Positions 25,064 to 32,540 of a stretch of 64,000 bases of DNA are shown in pieces. This stretch comes from a virus. The stretch is taken from the IMG/VR virus record IMGVR_UViG_3300047560_000724, positions 16,580 to 80,579 of that record; one strand, 5' to 3'. Position numbers and translations under genes: made by a program. The notes beneath the pieces were generated by a model. It was not told where the DNA came from. It ran no database searches and worked only from the letters and a program-made list of their open reading frames with translations. Position 1 is the stretch's first letter. Each line of letters begins with the position of its first letter.

Positions 25064-25618
25064 TTATTGATCTAATTCTTTAAATGCTTCAGGCGCCCGT
25101 TTAAGAGCGATTTCACGCTGACGAGCCGCCTCTTTTGCCTTACGCAAGATGTTTGCATCACCAGTGGGCAATGCTACTAGGACATAAGTTCTAAAACGAG
25201 GACCTTCGGCAATGCGTTTAATTTCTTTGACCTCTACACCAGTAAGGTCAACTTCTTTACACGAAGCACGAATTGCCTGTTCGCTGAACTCAGTGCTAGT
25301 GTTTTCGGAATCTGTACGGTAAATCTTAGTACGCTGACTAGCGGTACCGCCAGCTGTCATACAAATCTTACCATAAGCGGCTGCTTTGGCTTTTGCATCA
25401 GCCATTGAAAAATCCCCACTAACCGCAGTACCAGCTTCATAAACCGCACTATTACTAATTGGGATATCAGTCATCCACTTAGGAGCCTTGTCAATTGCTC
25501 GCTCGACATATTTTTCTTGTCGTTCGCGTTCGTACTCGGCTCGCTTTTGATAAGGGTCACTAGTACCGCAAGCCACTAACAATGCCGCAACGGGCAATAA
25601 TGTAATAAGTTTTTTCAT
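25064..25618 (-). CDS. LPP20-like outer-membrane lipoprotein
   Basis: A 184-residue lipoprotein: signal peptide MKKLITLLPVAALLVAC with a lipobox cysteine at 17, then a polar linker and a domain with PKWMTDIPIS and AVSGDFSMADAKAKAAAYGKIC, resembling the LPP20 lipoprotein family of Gram-negative bacteria. It would be anchored in the periplasm or outer membrane of the infected cell, perhaps for superinfection exclusion or lysis timing (inference). It is followed upstream by two further tiny envelope proteins. Confidence 0.8.
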   Translation of the reverse strand: MKKLITLLPVAALLVACGTSDPYQKRAEYERERQEKYVERAIDKAPKWMTDIPISNSAVYEAGTAVSGDFSMADAKAKAAAYGKICMTAGGTASQRTKIYRTDSENTSTEFSEQAIRASCKEVDLTGVEVKEIKRIAEGPRFRTYVLVALPTGDANILRKAKEAARQREIALKRAPEAFKELDQ

Positions 25619-25619
25619 T

Positions 25620-25742
25620 TTATTTTCCTGTCATCTTTTCTTTAGTCCAATCTGCCATGCCGGAAATATCGTTTCCAACACCCTTAACTGTACCACAAGC
25701 GGTAAGCATAACAGTGATAAAAATTACTAATGCCTGTTTCAT
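25620..25742 (-). CDS. Entericidin-like small lipoprotein
   Basis: A 40-residue ORF: MKQALVIFITVMLTACGTV, with lipobox cysteine at 16, followed by KGVGNDISGMADWTKEKM. This composition (GTVKGVGxDI...) strongly resembles entericidin-type small cell-envelope lipoproteins. Entericidins influence bacteriolysis or stress in Enterobacteria; a role in phage lysis or host envelope modification is possible. Its start overlaps the stop of the next upstream ORF. Confidence 0.72.
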   Translation of the reverse strand: MKQALVIFITVMLTACGTVKGVGNDISGMADWTKEKMTGK

Positions 25743-25867
25743 TTTGCCATCTCCTGACTCTGTGTCTTAACTGTGTCTACACCTTTATCAAGCATACGAG
25801 CAATGCCGGAGAACCCAACAGTAGCCAGTACCAATCCAAAGATAGTGCCTGCGATAAATGCCTTCAT
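25739..25867 (-). CDS. Small inner-membrane protein (42 aa)
   Basis: ORF MKAFIAGTIFGLVLATVGFS, continuing to MAK: one membrane helix with a glycine-zipper-like face (GTIFGLVLATVGFSG) and a short polar tail. Coupled by ATGA to the entericidin-like gene, and first gene after a sigma70 promoter. Holin-like size, but nothing proves that role. Confidence 0.65.
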   Translation of the reverse strand: MKAFIAGTIFGLVLATVGFSGIARMLDKGVDTVKTQSQEMAK

Positions 25868-25899
25868 AGTGTGCCTCTCTGTGTGTTAATGATGTGTAT

Positions 25900-25928
25900 A
25901 TTATAAATGAACAAAACCTAAAAGTCAA
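25900..25928 (-). promoter_or_regulatory. Sigma70-type promoter
   Basis: Leftward TTGACT (25923-25928), 17-bp spacer, TATAAT (25900-25905), in front of the envelope-protein group and clpP. Confidence 0.82.
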
Positions 25929-25929
25929 G

Positions 25930-26472
25930 TCACCATTTGTCCACAATTAGCCAATCTTCTGCATGACCGCCAGTTTGGCAAATAACTCCGTGATTAACAA
26001 CCATTCTACCCTCTGCCGGGTACTTTTCTCTAAACATACGGCATTTGGATTTGCTATGTGTAAAGTATTGTTCAATGCCTGGAACTTTGGCTACTTCATT
26101 TTCCAAAATAACTTGTCCAATTTTAATTGGCTTAAAGTCTGGATTGATGCCTTCCTTACAAACATTAATCATTTCGGTTTTATATTTGCCACCTAAGTTG
26201 ACTAGAATGTTACTACGGCCTTGGGCGATTGCTTGATGACACAGCATTTCGTCTGGGAGCATACCATTAACCGTTTCGTTTACTTGATATTCTTGTCCAT
26301 CAATTTTAAGTTTGAATTGAACATTACATCGACCAGATGCTTTGTTCTTAACAACATCATACGGTGCCGAAACTGTATATTCGTTTGACAGTTGAGTTGC
26401 CGCCCGCAATGAACATTCTGCGTGTGCAACCACAGATGACAGCAGGTTAATTGTTAGTAGAATCTTCTTCAT
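25930..26472 (-). CDS. Secreted cysteine-containing protein, unknown
   Basis: The frame opens at 26481; the ATG at 26472 gives a clean signal peptide (MKKILLTINLLSSVVAHAE, cleavage after AHA). The mature protein of about 160 residues has six cysteines, suggesting disulfides in the periplasm. Motifs such as CNVQFKLKIDGQEYQVNETV and GVICQTGGHAEDW give no family I can name. It overlaps the upstream lipoprotein gene. Confidence 0.7.
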   Translation of the reverse strand: MKKILLTINLLSSVVAHAECSLRAATQLSNEYTVSAPYDVVKNKASGRCNVQFKLKIDGQEYQVNETVNGMLPDEMLCHQAIAQGRSNILVNLGGKYKTEMINVCKEGINPDFKPIKIGQVILENEVAKVPGIEQYFTHSKSKCRMFREKYPAEGRMVVNHGVICQTGGHAEDWLIVDKW

Positions 26473-26725
26473 AGCGATCACAAGTATATGAATACCACCA
26501 AATGGTTGATTTGAGTCTAGCGTTATAAAGTTGATCTTGCTCGTCTAGCTTTTCTATTTCTTTTGGAAAGGCTTTAATTTTTTGTATTGCTTTGAGCTGT
26601 GCCATTTGAGTTTCTCGCTTGGCACAGCTAACTGGAAATTCTTTTAGCTCTTTGTAAGATAATACCTTGGTAGCATTACTGTCACACCCTGCAAGTATGA
26701 CCAATGCAAAGATAAGATATTTCAT
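26447..26725 (-). CDS. Small lipoprotein, coiled-coil-like
   Basis: A 92-residue protein with signal peptide and lipobox MKYLIFALVILAGC, then a helical, lysine/glutamate-rich region (AQLKAIQKIKAFPKEIEKL). Probably a periplasm-facing lipoprotein. It forms with the neighbours a run of five exported proteins between 25.06 and 26.73 kb. Spanin-like function is conceivable (a small lipoprotein next to membrane proteins), but no inner-membrane spanin partner is evident. Confidence 0.68.
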   Translation of the reverse strand: MKYLIFALVILAGCDSNATKVLSYKELKEFPVSCAKRETQMAQLKAIQKIKAFPKEIEKLDEQDQLYNARLKSTIWWYSYTCDRYEEDSTNN

Positions 26726-27141
26726 CAGTGTCTTTCTTCAAGTGAAGTTGAAGTTAGTTGTGCTAGGTTCTGGAACTTATCCCAAGCACCTTTAAGGGTA
26801 GGATTTTTATCTAGCTCTTCGCTAGGTAATACGGTCTCAACCCAAATGTAGGGCAATCGTCGAGGATGTGCGCCAAACTTACGAGGCTGATGTAGTTTGC
26901 CTTGATTCCAAAGATCAATACTCACTGTACGGAACTTGTCTTCGTCTTCGTTGGGGTAACTAGCCCATTCTGGATTAGAGAAAGGACTGTATCCGTGGTA
27001 TCCTTGCCAAATACCTGCCCACTGATCGTCATTAGTTGGATCAAAATCTGTACGAGAAATAATAACAAGGACATCATCGATGTCAATATTACCATCAACG
27101 ATGTCACGGACGCACCGACTATAACTAAGTCCAATTTTCAT
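26725..27141 (-). CDS. Conserved phage protein, unknown
   Basis: A 138-residue soluble protein beginning MKIGLSYSRCVRDIVDGNID, with DDVLVIISRTDFDPTNDDQW and WQGYHGYSPFSNPEW. The sequence GLSYSRCVRDIVxGxVxxxDVLVIIxRTxFDP is a pattern I recognise from conserved small proteins of T4-like phages of unknown role. Stop-start overlap with the lipoprotein gene. Confidence 0.7.
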   Translation of the reverse strand: MKIGLSYSRCVRDIVDGNIDIDDVLVIISRTDFDPTNDDQWAGIWQGYHGYSPFSNPEWASYPNEDEDKFRTVSIDLWNQGKLHQPRKFGAHPRRLPYIWVETVLPSEELDKNPTLKGAWDKFQNLAQLTSTSLEERH

Positions 27142-27142
27142 T

Positions 27143-27382
27143 TTAACCCCTACTACTGGTTTGTGTTACTGAAATTTTAGGTCCTGCGCTAGTAAAGTCC
27201 ATTCCGGCCATTCTGCCTTCGTAGATTTTACCATTCCATTTCATTGGAAGTTTTACGCTTTTGTTTAGTATAACATCGAGCCGTTCGTTTTCCCTAAAGT
27301 CTTGGACAACCGCTTCAACAAATTTTCCAGTACCTTCTTGTTTGACTTGGCAAGTGTCACTGTGTCTGCGTAGCTGACTCAT
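27143..27382 (-). CDS. Small beta-rich protein, unknown
   Basis: The likely start is the ATG at 27382 (MSQLRRHSDTCQVKQEGTGK), overlapping the previous gene's stop; 79 residues. The sequence is beta-rich and basic (VILNKSVKLPMKWNGKIYEG). No family known. Confidence 0.6.
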   Translation of the reverse strand: MSQLRRHSDTCQVKQEGTGKFVEAVVQDFRENERLDVILNKSVKLPMKWNGKIYEGRMAGMDFTSAGPKISVTQTSSRG

Positions 27383-27695
27383 TTTCTTCCCCAATAGTAA
27401 ACTCTACTCGTTTGATAGAATCCCAACGGAAACTACGCCAAGATTTAGCATCAAGGTCATAAACGGGCATAACATCTTCATTAACCTTTTTAACTTTTGG
27501 AAAGTCAATAGGATTGTCGGTGTTAGTTTCGTGAGCCTTTGATTCAACTAGCGGAACAAGATCTGCATTGGTTGTGCATTTCATTACCCGTTCTGTACCG
27601 TCCTTTTTGGTAAAAACTACAGTTGTAGGTCCGTAAGCCAAATGGCTCTTAAGCCATTTCTTAAACAGCTTTAGTTCTTTTTCGTTTAGGTTCAT
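27357..27695 (-). CDS. Small protein, unknown (KTTVxFTKKDG module)
   Basis: Start chosen at ATG 27695 (MNLNEKELKLFKKWLKSHLA), 112 residues; an upstream ATG at 27710 is also possible. The segment VVFTKKDGTERVMKCTTNADLVP resembles the WYL/SH3-like DUF2693-type small phage proteins (V.FTKKDGT.R.m.CT), and FRWDSIKRVEF closes the domain. DUF2693-like proteins are common in T4-like phages. Function unknown. Confidence 0.68.
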   Translation of the reverse strand: MNLNEKELKLFKKWLKSHLAYGPTTVVFTKKDGTERVMKCTTNADLVPLVESKAHETNTDNPIDFPKVKKVNEDVMPVYDLDAKSWRSFRWDSIKRVEFTIGEENESATQTQ

Positions 27696-27861
27696 TTTGT
27701 TTACTTTCAAGTTCTACAATACGACTTTGCAATCTTACCACTTCTTGTTCTAACTTTTCTATATGTTCAGAAACATAGAACATAAAGTTGCTGGTGTTTT
27801 CACCGGTCACCCGTAGCATATCTGCTACAGATGGTGGTGTTAGGTCTTCAGGATTATTCAT
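27661..27861 (-). CDS. Small coiled-coil protein
   Basis: A 66-residue protein: MNNPEDLTPPSVADMLRVTG, then a heptad-patterned segment (EHIEKLEQEVVRLQSRIVELE) and a basic tail. The coiled coil suggests oligomerisation. Its stop region overlaps the DUF2693-like gene start by about 35 bases. Confidence 0.65.
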   Translation of the reverse strand: MNNPEDLTPPSVADMLRVTGENTSNFMFYVSEHIEKLEQEVVRLQSRIVELESKQNEPKRKRTKAV

Positions 27862-28707
27862 TTAAATCTCCAATACAATGTTAGGATCCCATCCGCTATC
27901 AGGCTCATACCCTTCGTAACCACGGGGATTACAAACAATACGAGTCTCGCCGATCATATAATCAAACGCATGATGAGTGTGCCCATGTGTCCACAGTTTG
28001 ATCTGCGGACGATCTAAGATAAACTCACTCAAGTCACTGTGATAAGCACCATTCATCAAAGTTTCTCCTCTGTACTGTTCATGTACGCTTTGGAAACTTG
28101 GACTGTGATGTCCTACTACAACAAACTTTTCGTCTGGGCGTTCTGCTACTACAGTTTTAATATAGCCGAGCATATGGCGATGGCGCAAGACTGTGTCATG
28201 CGGCTTGAGGTTAGTGTAGCCTTCATCTTCTTTTTTGATAACACGGAAGTCGTTCATCATGTCACGAACAGCATGAAGTGTAAGCGGATCGCCTTTGTTC
28301 ATATCAGTCCATAAGGTTCCACCGATAAATGTTACATCATCAATTTTCTTTGAGCCTGCTTCTAAGAAGTAAACATTAGGAAACTTGCCGCACTCGTCAA
28401 ATAATACCTTAGGTGTACGATTCCACTTTCCGTGGTAGAACTCGTGGTTGCCAGCAACATAAACAGTATGCGGGAATTGGAAACTACAACGCTTTAAGAA
28501 GTCGCGGAACCGTTGGACACGCTGTTGCTTGCGGCCAAGATCTGGAATAGCGCCATACATATTGTAGCTAGGCAATTCCATATGGTCGTAGAGTTCTTCG
28601 GCAATCATAATATCGCCTGAAAGAATTAGCACATCACAATTATTATCGTTTGTGATGTTGATATCAGAAAACTCTAAGTGGAGATCTGATACAAGTTTAA
28701 TCCTCAT
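27862..28707 (-). CDS. Calcineurin-like metallophosphoesterase
   Basis: A 281-residue phosphoesterase with all five motifs: SDLHLEF (I), LSGDIMI (II), VAGNHEFYHG (III), VVGHHSPS (IV) and THGHTHHAFD (V), binding two metals. The insertion pattern after motif III resembles phage and bacterial Icc-like proteins. Substrate could be nucleic-acid ends or cyclic nucleotides; it cannot be told from sequence. A second unrelated-looking phosphoesterase is at 37532. Confidence 0.92.
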   Translation of the reverse strand: MRIKLVSDLHLEFSDINITNDNNCDVLILSGDIMIAEELYDHMELPSYNMYGAIPDLGRKQQRVQRFRDFLKRCSFQFPHTVYVAGNHEFYHGKWNRTPKVLFDECGKFPNVYFLEAGSKKIDDVTFIGGTLWTDMNKGDPLTLHAVRDMMNDFRVIKKEDEGYTNLKPHDTVLRHRHMLGYIKTVVAERPDEKFVVVGHHSPSFQSVHEQYRGETLMNGAYHSDLSEFILDRPQIKLWTHGHTHHAFDYMIGETRIVCNPRGYEGYEPDSGWDPNIVLEI

Positions 28708-29260
28708 CCTGTTCCTCTAACCATTTCTGCGCCTTTTCTTTAGTAAGACGCCCTGCTTCAACTTCTACAAGAGCATGCCGTAGTGCTTCTTCAACAAACT
28801 CGTTAAAGGTCATATCACGCTCGTGCGCCATTTTCATATATTGTAACAGATCTTCATCGGAGAAGTCAACCTCCATTTGGACCCTAGTGTCATAATCCTC
28901 GCCTGCAGCAATAGCTAAACACTTTTGGATAAAGTCGTCATCTACATCTAAGTCAATGTAGTCAACATTATCCCATGCTTCTTTCTTGCTAACATCTCGC
29001 CGTTTGGCTTCCTTTTTCATTTTCTTTTGGAAGTCTTCATTGACCATACGATACGCACGATTATGGACATAGTCGTGTGCTTGTACTTCGTAAACAGTTT
29101 GATCTTTAGTATCAAAAATGATAGTAAAGCTGTGACCATCCTGATCACCATTCCAACTGTCTAGCATATAGGCATTCGGACCGTAACATTCCCAACAGTA
29201 ATTACTACCTTCAGTGATCCGGTAGTCAACGATCTCCATCCATTCTTTTAGAGTAATCAT
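28697..29260 (-). CDS. Conserved acidic phage protein, unknown
   Basis: A 187-residue acidic protein. The first 100 residues (CWECYGPNAYMLDSWNGDQD, YEVQAHDYVHNRAYRMVN) form a domain I have seen in T4-like phages; the C-terminal part DEDLLQYMKMAHERDMTFNE followed by FVEEALRHAL resembles a ribbon-helix-helix/antitoxin-like helical segment. No function assigned. Overlaps neighbours at both ends. Confidence 0.65.
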   Translation of the reverse strand: MITLKEWMEIVDYRITEGSNYCWECYGPNAYMLDSWNGDQDGHSFTIIFDTKDQTVYEVQAHDYVHNRAYRMVNEDFQKKMKKEAKRRDVSKKEAWDNVDYIDLDVDDDFIQKCLAIAAGEDYDTRVQMEVDFSDEDLLQYMKMAHERDMTFNEFVEEALRHALVEVEAGRLTKEKAQKWLEEQDED

Positions 29261-29694
29261 AGTTCCAAGCCATCCTTTCTTGCTTGTTCTTCAATCCGAG
29301 CATTTCGCTCTGCTTCGTGTATATCACACAATGTACGCACCCATCCACCACTACGGCGTGTACCAATACCGCCACATGCTTCACAGGCAACACCAGCCCA
29401 CGACTCTGCCATACTAACTAGCCCATGAACATATTCGTCTCCGCCTTCGTAGTAAAACCTAAGTCCACCGAACTTTTCTTTAACTTGCATTACAACAACT
29501 TGCGGACATACTTCTTCTTTTCTATTAGCAAACTCAATATGTTGCTGAATGCTATGACTCAATCGTTCAATAATTGGCCACCAACCCTTGCCTACGGCAA
29601 ATCCCCCATACGCACCAGGATACATCTTTGGATACGATTTTTCCATACGCTGGGCAAATGCTTCGTAGTCTTTAAATTCTTGATCGTCGTTCAT
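29257..29694 (-). CDS. Conserved phage protein with zinc-like CxxC motif
   Basis: A 145-residue protein with a central KEKFGGLRFYYEGGDEYVHG segment and a C-terminal zinc-ribbon-like pair (VACEACGG and RTLCDIHEAERNA). KEKFGxLRFY with a following CExCG is a pattern seen in small conserved phage and bacterial proteins of unknown role. Soluble, overlaps both neighbours by four bases. Confidence 0.7.
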   Translation of the reverse strand: MNDDQEFKDYEAFAQRMEKSYPKMYPGAYGGFAVGKGWWPIIERLSHSIQQHIEFANRKEEVCPQVVVMQVKEKFGGLRFYYEGGDEYVHGLVSMAESWAGVACEACGGIGTRRSGGWVRTLCDIHEAERNARIEEQARKDGLEL

Positions 29695-29945
29695 TTTATC
29701 TCATCCGATGTTTCAATAAAATCATTAATAATTAAATTCAATGCTTCAATTCTGCGTATGTTACCTGTTACATCTTCTGGGTGTAGCCAGTAACCATCTG
29801 GGTTATCTTCTGTCTTAGGATTCTTTTTCCATTGTGCTAATTCCTTTTTAAGGTAAGAACGATAGTCTTTTAAGTTAAGACTAGTGATTCGATCCGCAGT
29901 TTCCCCGTCAATCCATTGATACGGTTTGTGTTTTGCTTTACTCAT
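29691..29945 (-). CDS. Small helical protein, unknown
   Basis: The likely start is ATG 29945 (MSKAKHKPYQWIDGETADRI), which overlaps the upstream stop; 84 residues. Charged, helical (YRSYLKKELAQWKKNPKTED, NIRRIEALNLIINDFIE). No family recognised. Confidence 0.62.
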   Translation of the reverse strand: MSKAKHKPYQWIDGETADRITSLNLKDYRSYLKKELAQWKKNPKTEDNPDGYWLHPEDVTGNIRRIEALNLIINDFIETSDEIK

Positions 29946-30667
29946 TGTGCGGCCTTTACATAATTTAATCGGGTTACTGGAATTTCGTGTTTCCAATGCT
30001 TGTTGTGGTCTTTGACTTTTGCCTTTACAACAACACACGGGCCAAGTTTTAAATCAACTTTGCTCATCCATGAGACCATCTTATTTTCAATTATAGCATC
30101 AACATTCCAAGCATCAAAGTTTTTTGAGCGTTGGCTTGATAAGATTTCGCAATCCTTATCAAAGATGTTATCGCCAATTAAGCCAACATATTCTTGATCA
30201 AATGTTTTGATACGCTTTTCTATTTGAGTCCTAGCATAGTCTCTTTTGTACACACTTGGTAGGCAAGCAATGAATCCTAACTTATTCAACGGAACTTCTT
30301 CGCTGTTAAGTAGACTGTTAACCTCAGTTTGAAATTCGTTATCACCTTGGATTGCAGAAAATGCTAGCCTTCGAAAATATTTTTGGATATCAGTTGCTAA
30401 TTCTCGATCTTCAAGATTAGTACATAGTAAAGGAGGTTTTGGAATATCACCCCAATTAGCTTTATCCTCTCCTAGTGTGACTAGCATTAAATCTCGGTTT
30501 GAATAGTTGTAATACATCACCTTGCTACCTTTTGAACCAAAAGTATCTTCGGGATCAGCATACACTGGCATGACTGTTTTAATGTAGTCTTTATTGTGCC
30601 GTTGAGCGGCACAGGCAAGCTCAAGGAGTTGCTGTAAAGGATATTTAGGTGCTGTGAAGCCAGGCAT
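29942..30667 (-). CDS. Conserved phage protein, unknown
   Basis: A 241-residue soluble protein, MPGFTAPKYPLQQLLELACA onwards. The sequence GxIGDNIxxKDCEILSSQRSKNF with a C-terminal beta region suggests an ordered globular domain, but no catalytic motif is obvious. It has its own sigma70 promoter and begins the leftward run of small genes to 26.7 kb. Confidence 0.65.
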   Translation of the reverse strand: MPGFTAPKYPLQQLLELACAAQRHNKDYIKTVMPVYADPEDTFGSKGSKVMYYNYSNRDLMLVTLGEDKANWGDIPKPPLLCTNLEDRELATDIQKYFRRLAFSAIQGDNEFQTEVNSLLNSEEVPLNKLGFIACLPSVYKRDYARTQIEKRIKTFDQEYVGLIGDNIFDKDCEILSSQRSKNFDAWNVDAIIENKMVSWMSKVDLKLGPCVVVKAKVKDHNKHWKHEIPVTRLNYVKAAQ

Positions 30668-30699
30668 TCTTGCTCACGATGTTTATTTAAGATAGTACT

Positions 30700-30728
30700 A
30701 TTTTAAACGAAAATCGCGTCTGTGTCAA
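30700..30728 (-). promoter_or_regulatory. Sigma70-type promoter
   Basis: Leftward TTGACA (30723-30728), 17-bp spacer, TAAAAT (30700-30705); faces the gene at 30667. Confidence 0.75.
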
Positions 30729-31377
30729 CTTTTTGTAGCCGTACATAGACTTTTTTGGCTAGTTGTTTTAGGAGTTCCGGGTTGTGATCTTTAAAGTGAG
30801 CTACATACGCATTTAAGTTTGGGCTAACATATTGATCTTTGATTTTAAGTTTGGCTAGTAAAGTAAATTTGGGCATGTATCTTAATGCTCGATACTTGCC
30901 CAAAGTCCTGCACAGTTCGATTGCAATGCTCAAAGCATACGCATCGAGCTCGTCCGGATCTTGCAGGTAGATTTGATATTGTGTGCCACCGTCATGCCGT
31001 TCCCAGAATGTTTGAAACTTTCTTTTGCGGCTTTGGCGTTGGTGTTTGTATTCATGAACTACAGCATCAAAAATTTGTACTAGCAAATCAGTAGTATGTT
31101 TCTGATCCCAGAGGACTTCTTTATTAAAGTTATGATAGATTATAACTTCTATAGGAGTTTCTTTTTGTTGATCTTCTTCAGCATCGTAATATGCGTTAAC
31201 ATAAAACTCTTCTGAATCTAAATATTTTTTAGTTTGTGACTTTAAAGATAAGTCAAAGCCTTGTCGTTTAAATTCTCGGCGGACTAGACTCAACAGTTTC
31301 TGGAAACTTAGGCCATGCTTGCTATTCGCTTTTACTGTAGTGCAAACAGAGCAAACCGTTTCCATTATACTGTTCAT
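30703..31377 (-). CDS. HExxH metallopeptidase-like protein, paralogue 2
   Basis: A 224-residue protein with AVVHEYKHQRQSRKRKF at about residue 115 (HExxH zinc motif) and DPDELDAYALSIAIEL downstream as a possible third-ligand helix. Same architecture as the 23647-24375 protein, so the phage keeps two copies. Start could be MNSIMETV at 31377 or the second ATG four codons later. Function unknown; it lies directly after the IF-1 gene. Confidence 0.72.
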   Translation of the reverse strand: MNSIMETVCSVCTTVKANSKHGLSFQKLLSLVRREFKRQGFDLSLKSQTKKYLDSEEFYVNAYYDAEEDQQKETPIEVIIYHNFNKEVLWDQKHTTDLLVQIFDAVVHEYKHQRQSRKRKFQTFWERHDGGTQYQIYLQDPDELDAYALSIAIELCRTLGKYRALRYMPKFTLLAKLKIKDQYVSPNLNAYVAHFKDHNPELLKQLAKKVYVRLQKVDTDAIFV

Positions 31378-31378
31378 A

Positions 31379-31597
31379 TTATAACCTATAAGTTACTCTA
31401 CCCTTAGATAGATCGTATGGACTTACTTCTATCTTTACCTTATCCCCAAGGATAATTCTAATTTTATGTTGTTTTAATTTGCCACCCATATAGCACAATA
31501 ATGCGTTAGGAATGTTATCAACTTTAACCCTAAACATATTGCCGGGTAACACTTCTTCAACGGCGCCTGTTAATTCAATAATATCGTCTTTAGCCAT
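31379..31597 (-). CDS. infA: Translation initiation factor IF-1
   Basis: A 72-residue protein with the exact length and pattern of bacterial IF-1: MAKDDIIELTGAVEEVLPGN, then MFRVKVDN, KLKQHKIRIILGDKVKIEVS and PYDLSKGRVTYRL. The OB-fold positions and the PYDLSKGRI/V motif, which contacts the 30S A site, are intact. IF-1 in phages is very rare to my knowledge. Combined with the large tRNA set and encoded omega it points to takeover of host gene expression. Coupled to the AbrB-like gene upstream. Confidence 0.95.
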   Translation of the reverse strand: MAKDDIIELTGAVEEVLPGNMFRVKVDNIPNALLCYMGGKLKQHKIRIILGDKVKIEVSPYDLSKGRVTYRL

Positions 31598-31766
31598 TTA
31601 CTTTGGACAGTACCATGGCACCGTCTTTTACCTCAATATTAATTGTATCGCCTTCTTTCCATCCCTGTGCCTCACAGATTTCTGGGGGAAGTTTCATCAT
31701 GACATTATCTGGATCTCCAGGAATGTCTTCAAACAGTTCTTCTACCGTATAGGTTAATTTAGTCAT
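31590..31766 (-). CDS. AbrB/SpoVT-like small DNA-binding protein
   Basis: A 58-residue ORF starting MTKLTYTVEELFEDIPGDPD. The C-terminal part MKLPPEICEAQGWKEGDTI, then EVKDGAMVLSK, is the swapped-hairpin AbrB/SpoVT/MazE fold (LPxEIxExxGWKxGDxIxxxxxDG). Proteins like this are common in T4-like phages. It could be a transcription regulator, possibly of the early genes; no operator is visible. Overlaps the IF-1 start. Confidence 0.75.
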   Translation of the reverse strand: MTKLTYTVEELFEDIPGDPDNVMMKLPPEICEAQGWKEGDTINIEVKDGAMVLSKVNG

Positions 31767-31778
31767 AATGTATTTACT

Positions 31779-32174
31779 TTAAACTCCGTCATCATCGTAT
31801 GGTACAGGAATCCATCCTAGGTCGTAAAGATCTTTGGCAATTTCTTCTGTAACATGGCCTTCTGGCACAAAATTTTTTCTAGCCATATACTCTTCACCTT
31901 CTTTTAAATCGTAAGTAGCAACGCCGCCCATACCCGAACAATAATAGTCCATGTAGTCTTCGCCTTTGCCGCGAAGGTCTGCTATAATCCCGCCAGCACC
32001 TCGCCAACTTGCCGACCAGTATCTTTCGGATAACACCGGCCATAGTTCTCTCTTACACCATTGCATATTGCACCATGCCGCATACAAGTTTTGGGCATAG
32101 TCATCACGAGTCTTTATCTTTTCCATTAGCCACGGACAGTCGCGGATTTCTTCTTGTAAATCGTATTCTTGCAT
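31779..32174 (-). CDS. Conserved phage protein, unknown
   Basis: A 131-residue protein with YAAWCNMQWCKRELWPVLSE, then SASWRGAGGIIADLRGKGED, YMDYYCSGM and a C-terminal GHVTEEIAKDLYDLGWIPVP. The WSASWRxAGGIIAxLRxxGEDYxDYYCSG pattern is conserved in T4-like marine phages, function unknown. Its start overlaps the previous stop. Confidence 0.7.
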   Translation of the reverse strand: MQEYDLQEEIRDCPWLMEKIKTRDDYAQNLYAAWCNMQWCKRELWPVLSERYWSASWRGAGGIIADLRGKGEDYMDYYCSGMGGVATYDLKEGEEYMARKNFVPEGHVTEEIAKDLYDLGWIPVPYDDDGV

Positions 32175-32515
32175 TACTTTTGGCCGTTTTCAGAGTGCCA
32201 ATCACCTTGGAAACAATGTCTAACTTCGTGACCGAGGCTGTGCATAGTAGTATCTTTTCCTGTAACAATGGTACAGGTATTACCTTCCCAAAAAGCACAC
32301 GCTTGGAGAGTAAATCCAAAGTTATGATACCCTCTACTCTTTGCTTCTTTATTACATACAGCTTGAGGATTAGCGGCAGTTTTCCATGTAATAGTAACTG
32401 TCGTGTACCTGTTGCTAGATGTCGAAAAGTTTTGTGTAGGAGATTCGTCATACGCTGGACTTGCAAGTACACTACCTGCAAACATTACAGCAATAATTAG
32501 AGCTAACTTTTTCAT
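32174..32515 (-). CDS. Secreted small protein with HxxxHExxH motif
   Basis: A 113-residue protein with a signal peptide (MKKLALIIAVMFAGSVLASP). The mature part has two cysteines plus TTMHSLGHEVRHCFQGDWH: a His-rich HSLGHEVRHC..GDWH motif compatible with a zinc site (HExxH). It may be a tiny periplasmic metallopeptidase or metal-binding protein. First gene of the leftward block below the tRNA-like RNA at 32541. Confidence 0.72.
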   Translation of the reverse strand: MKKLALIIAVMFAGSVLASPAYDESPTQNFSTSSNRYTTVTITWKTAANPQAVCNKEAKSRGYHNFGFTLQACAFWEGNTCTIVTGKDTTMHSLGHEVRHCFQGDWHSENGQK

Positions 32516-32540
32516 ACTTGCCTTTCTTGTGCCTATAAAT

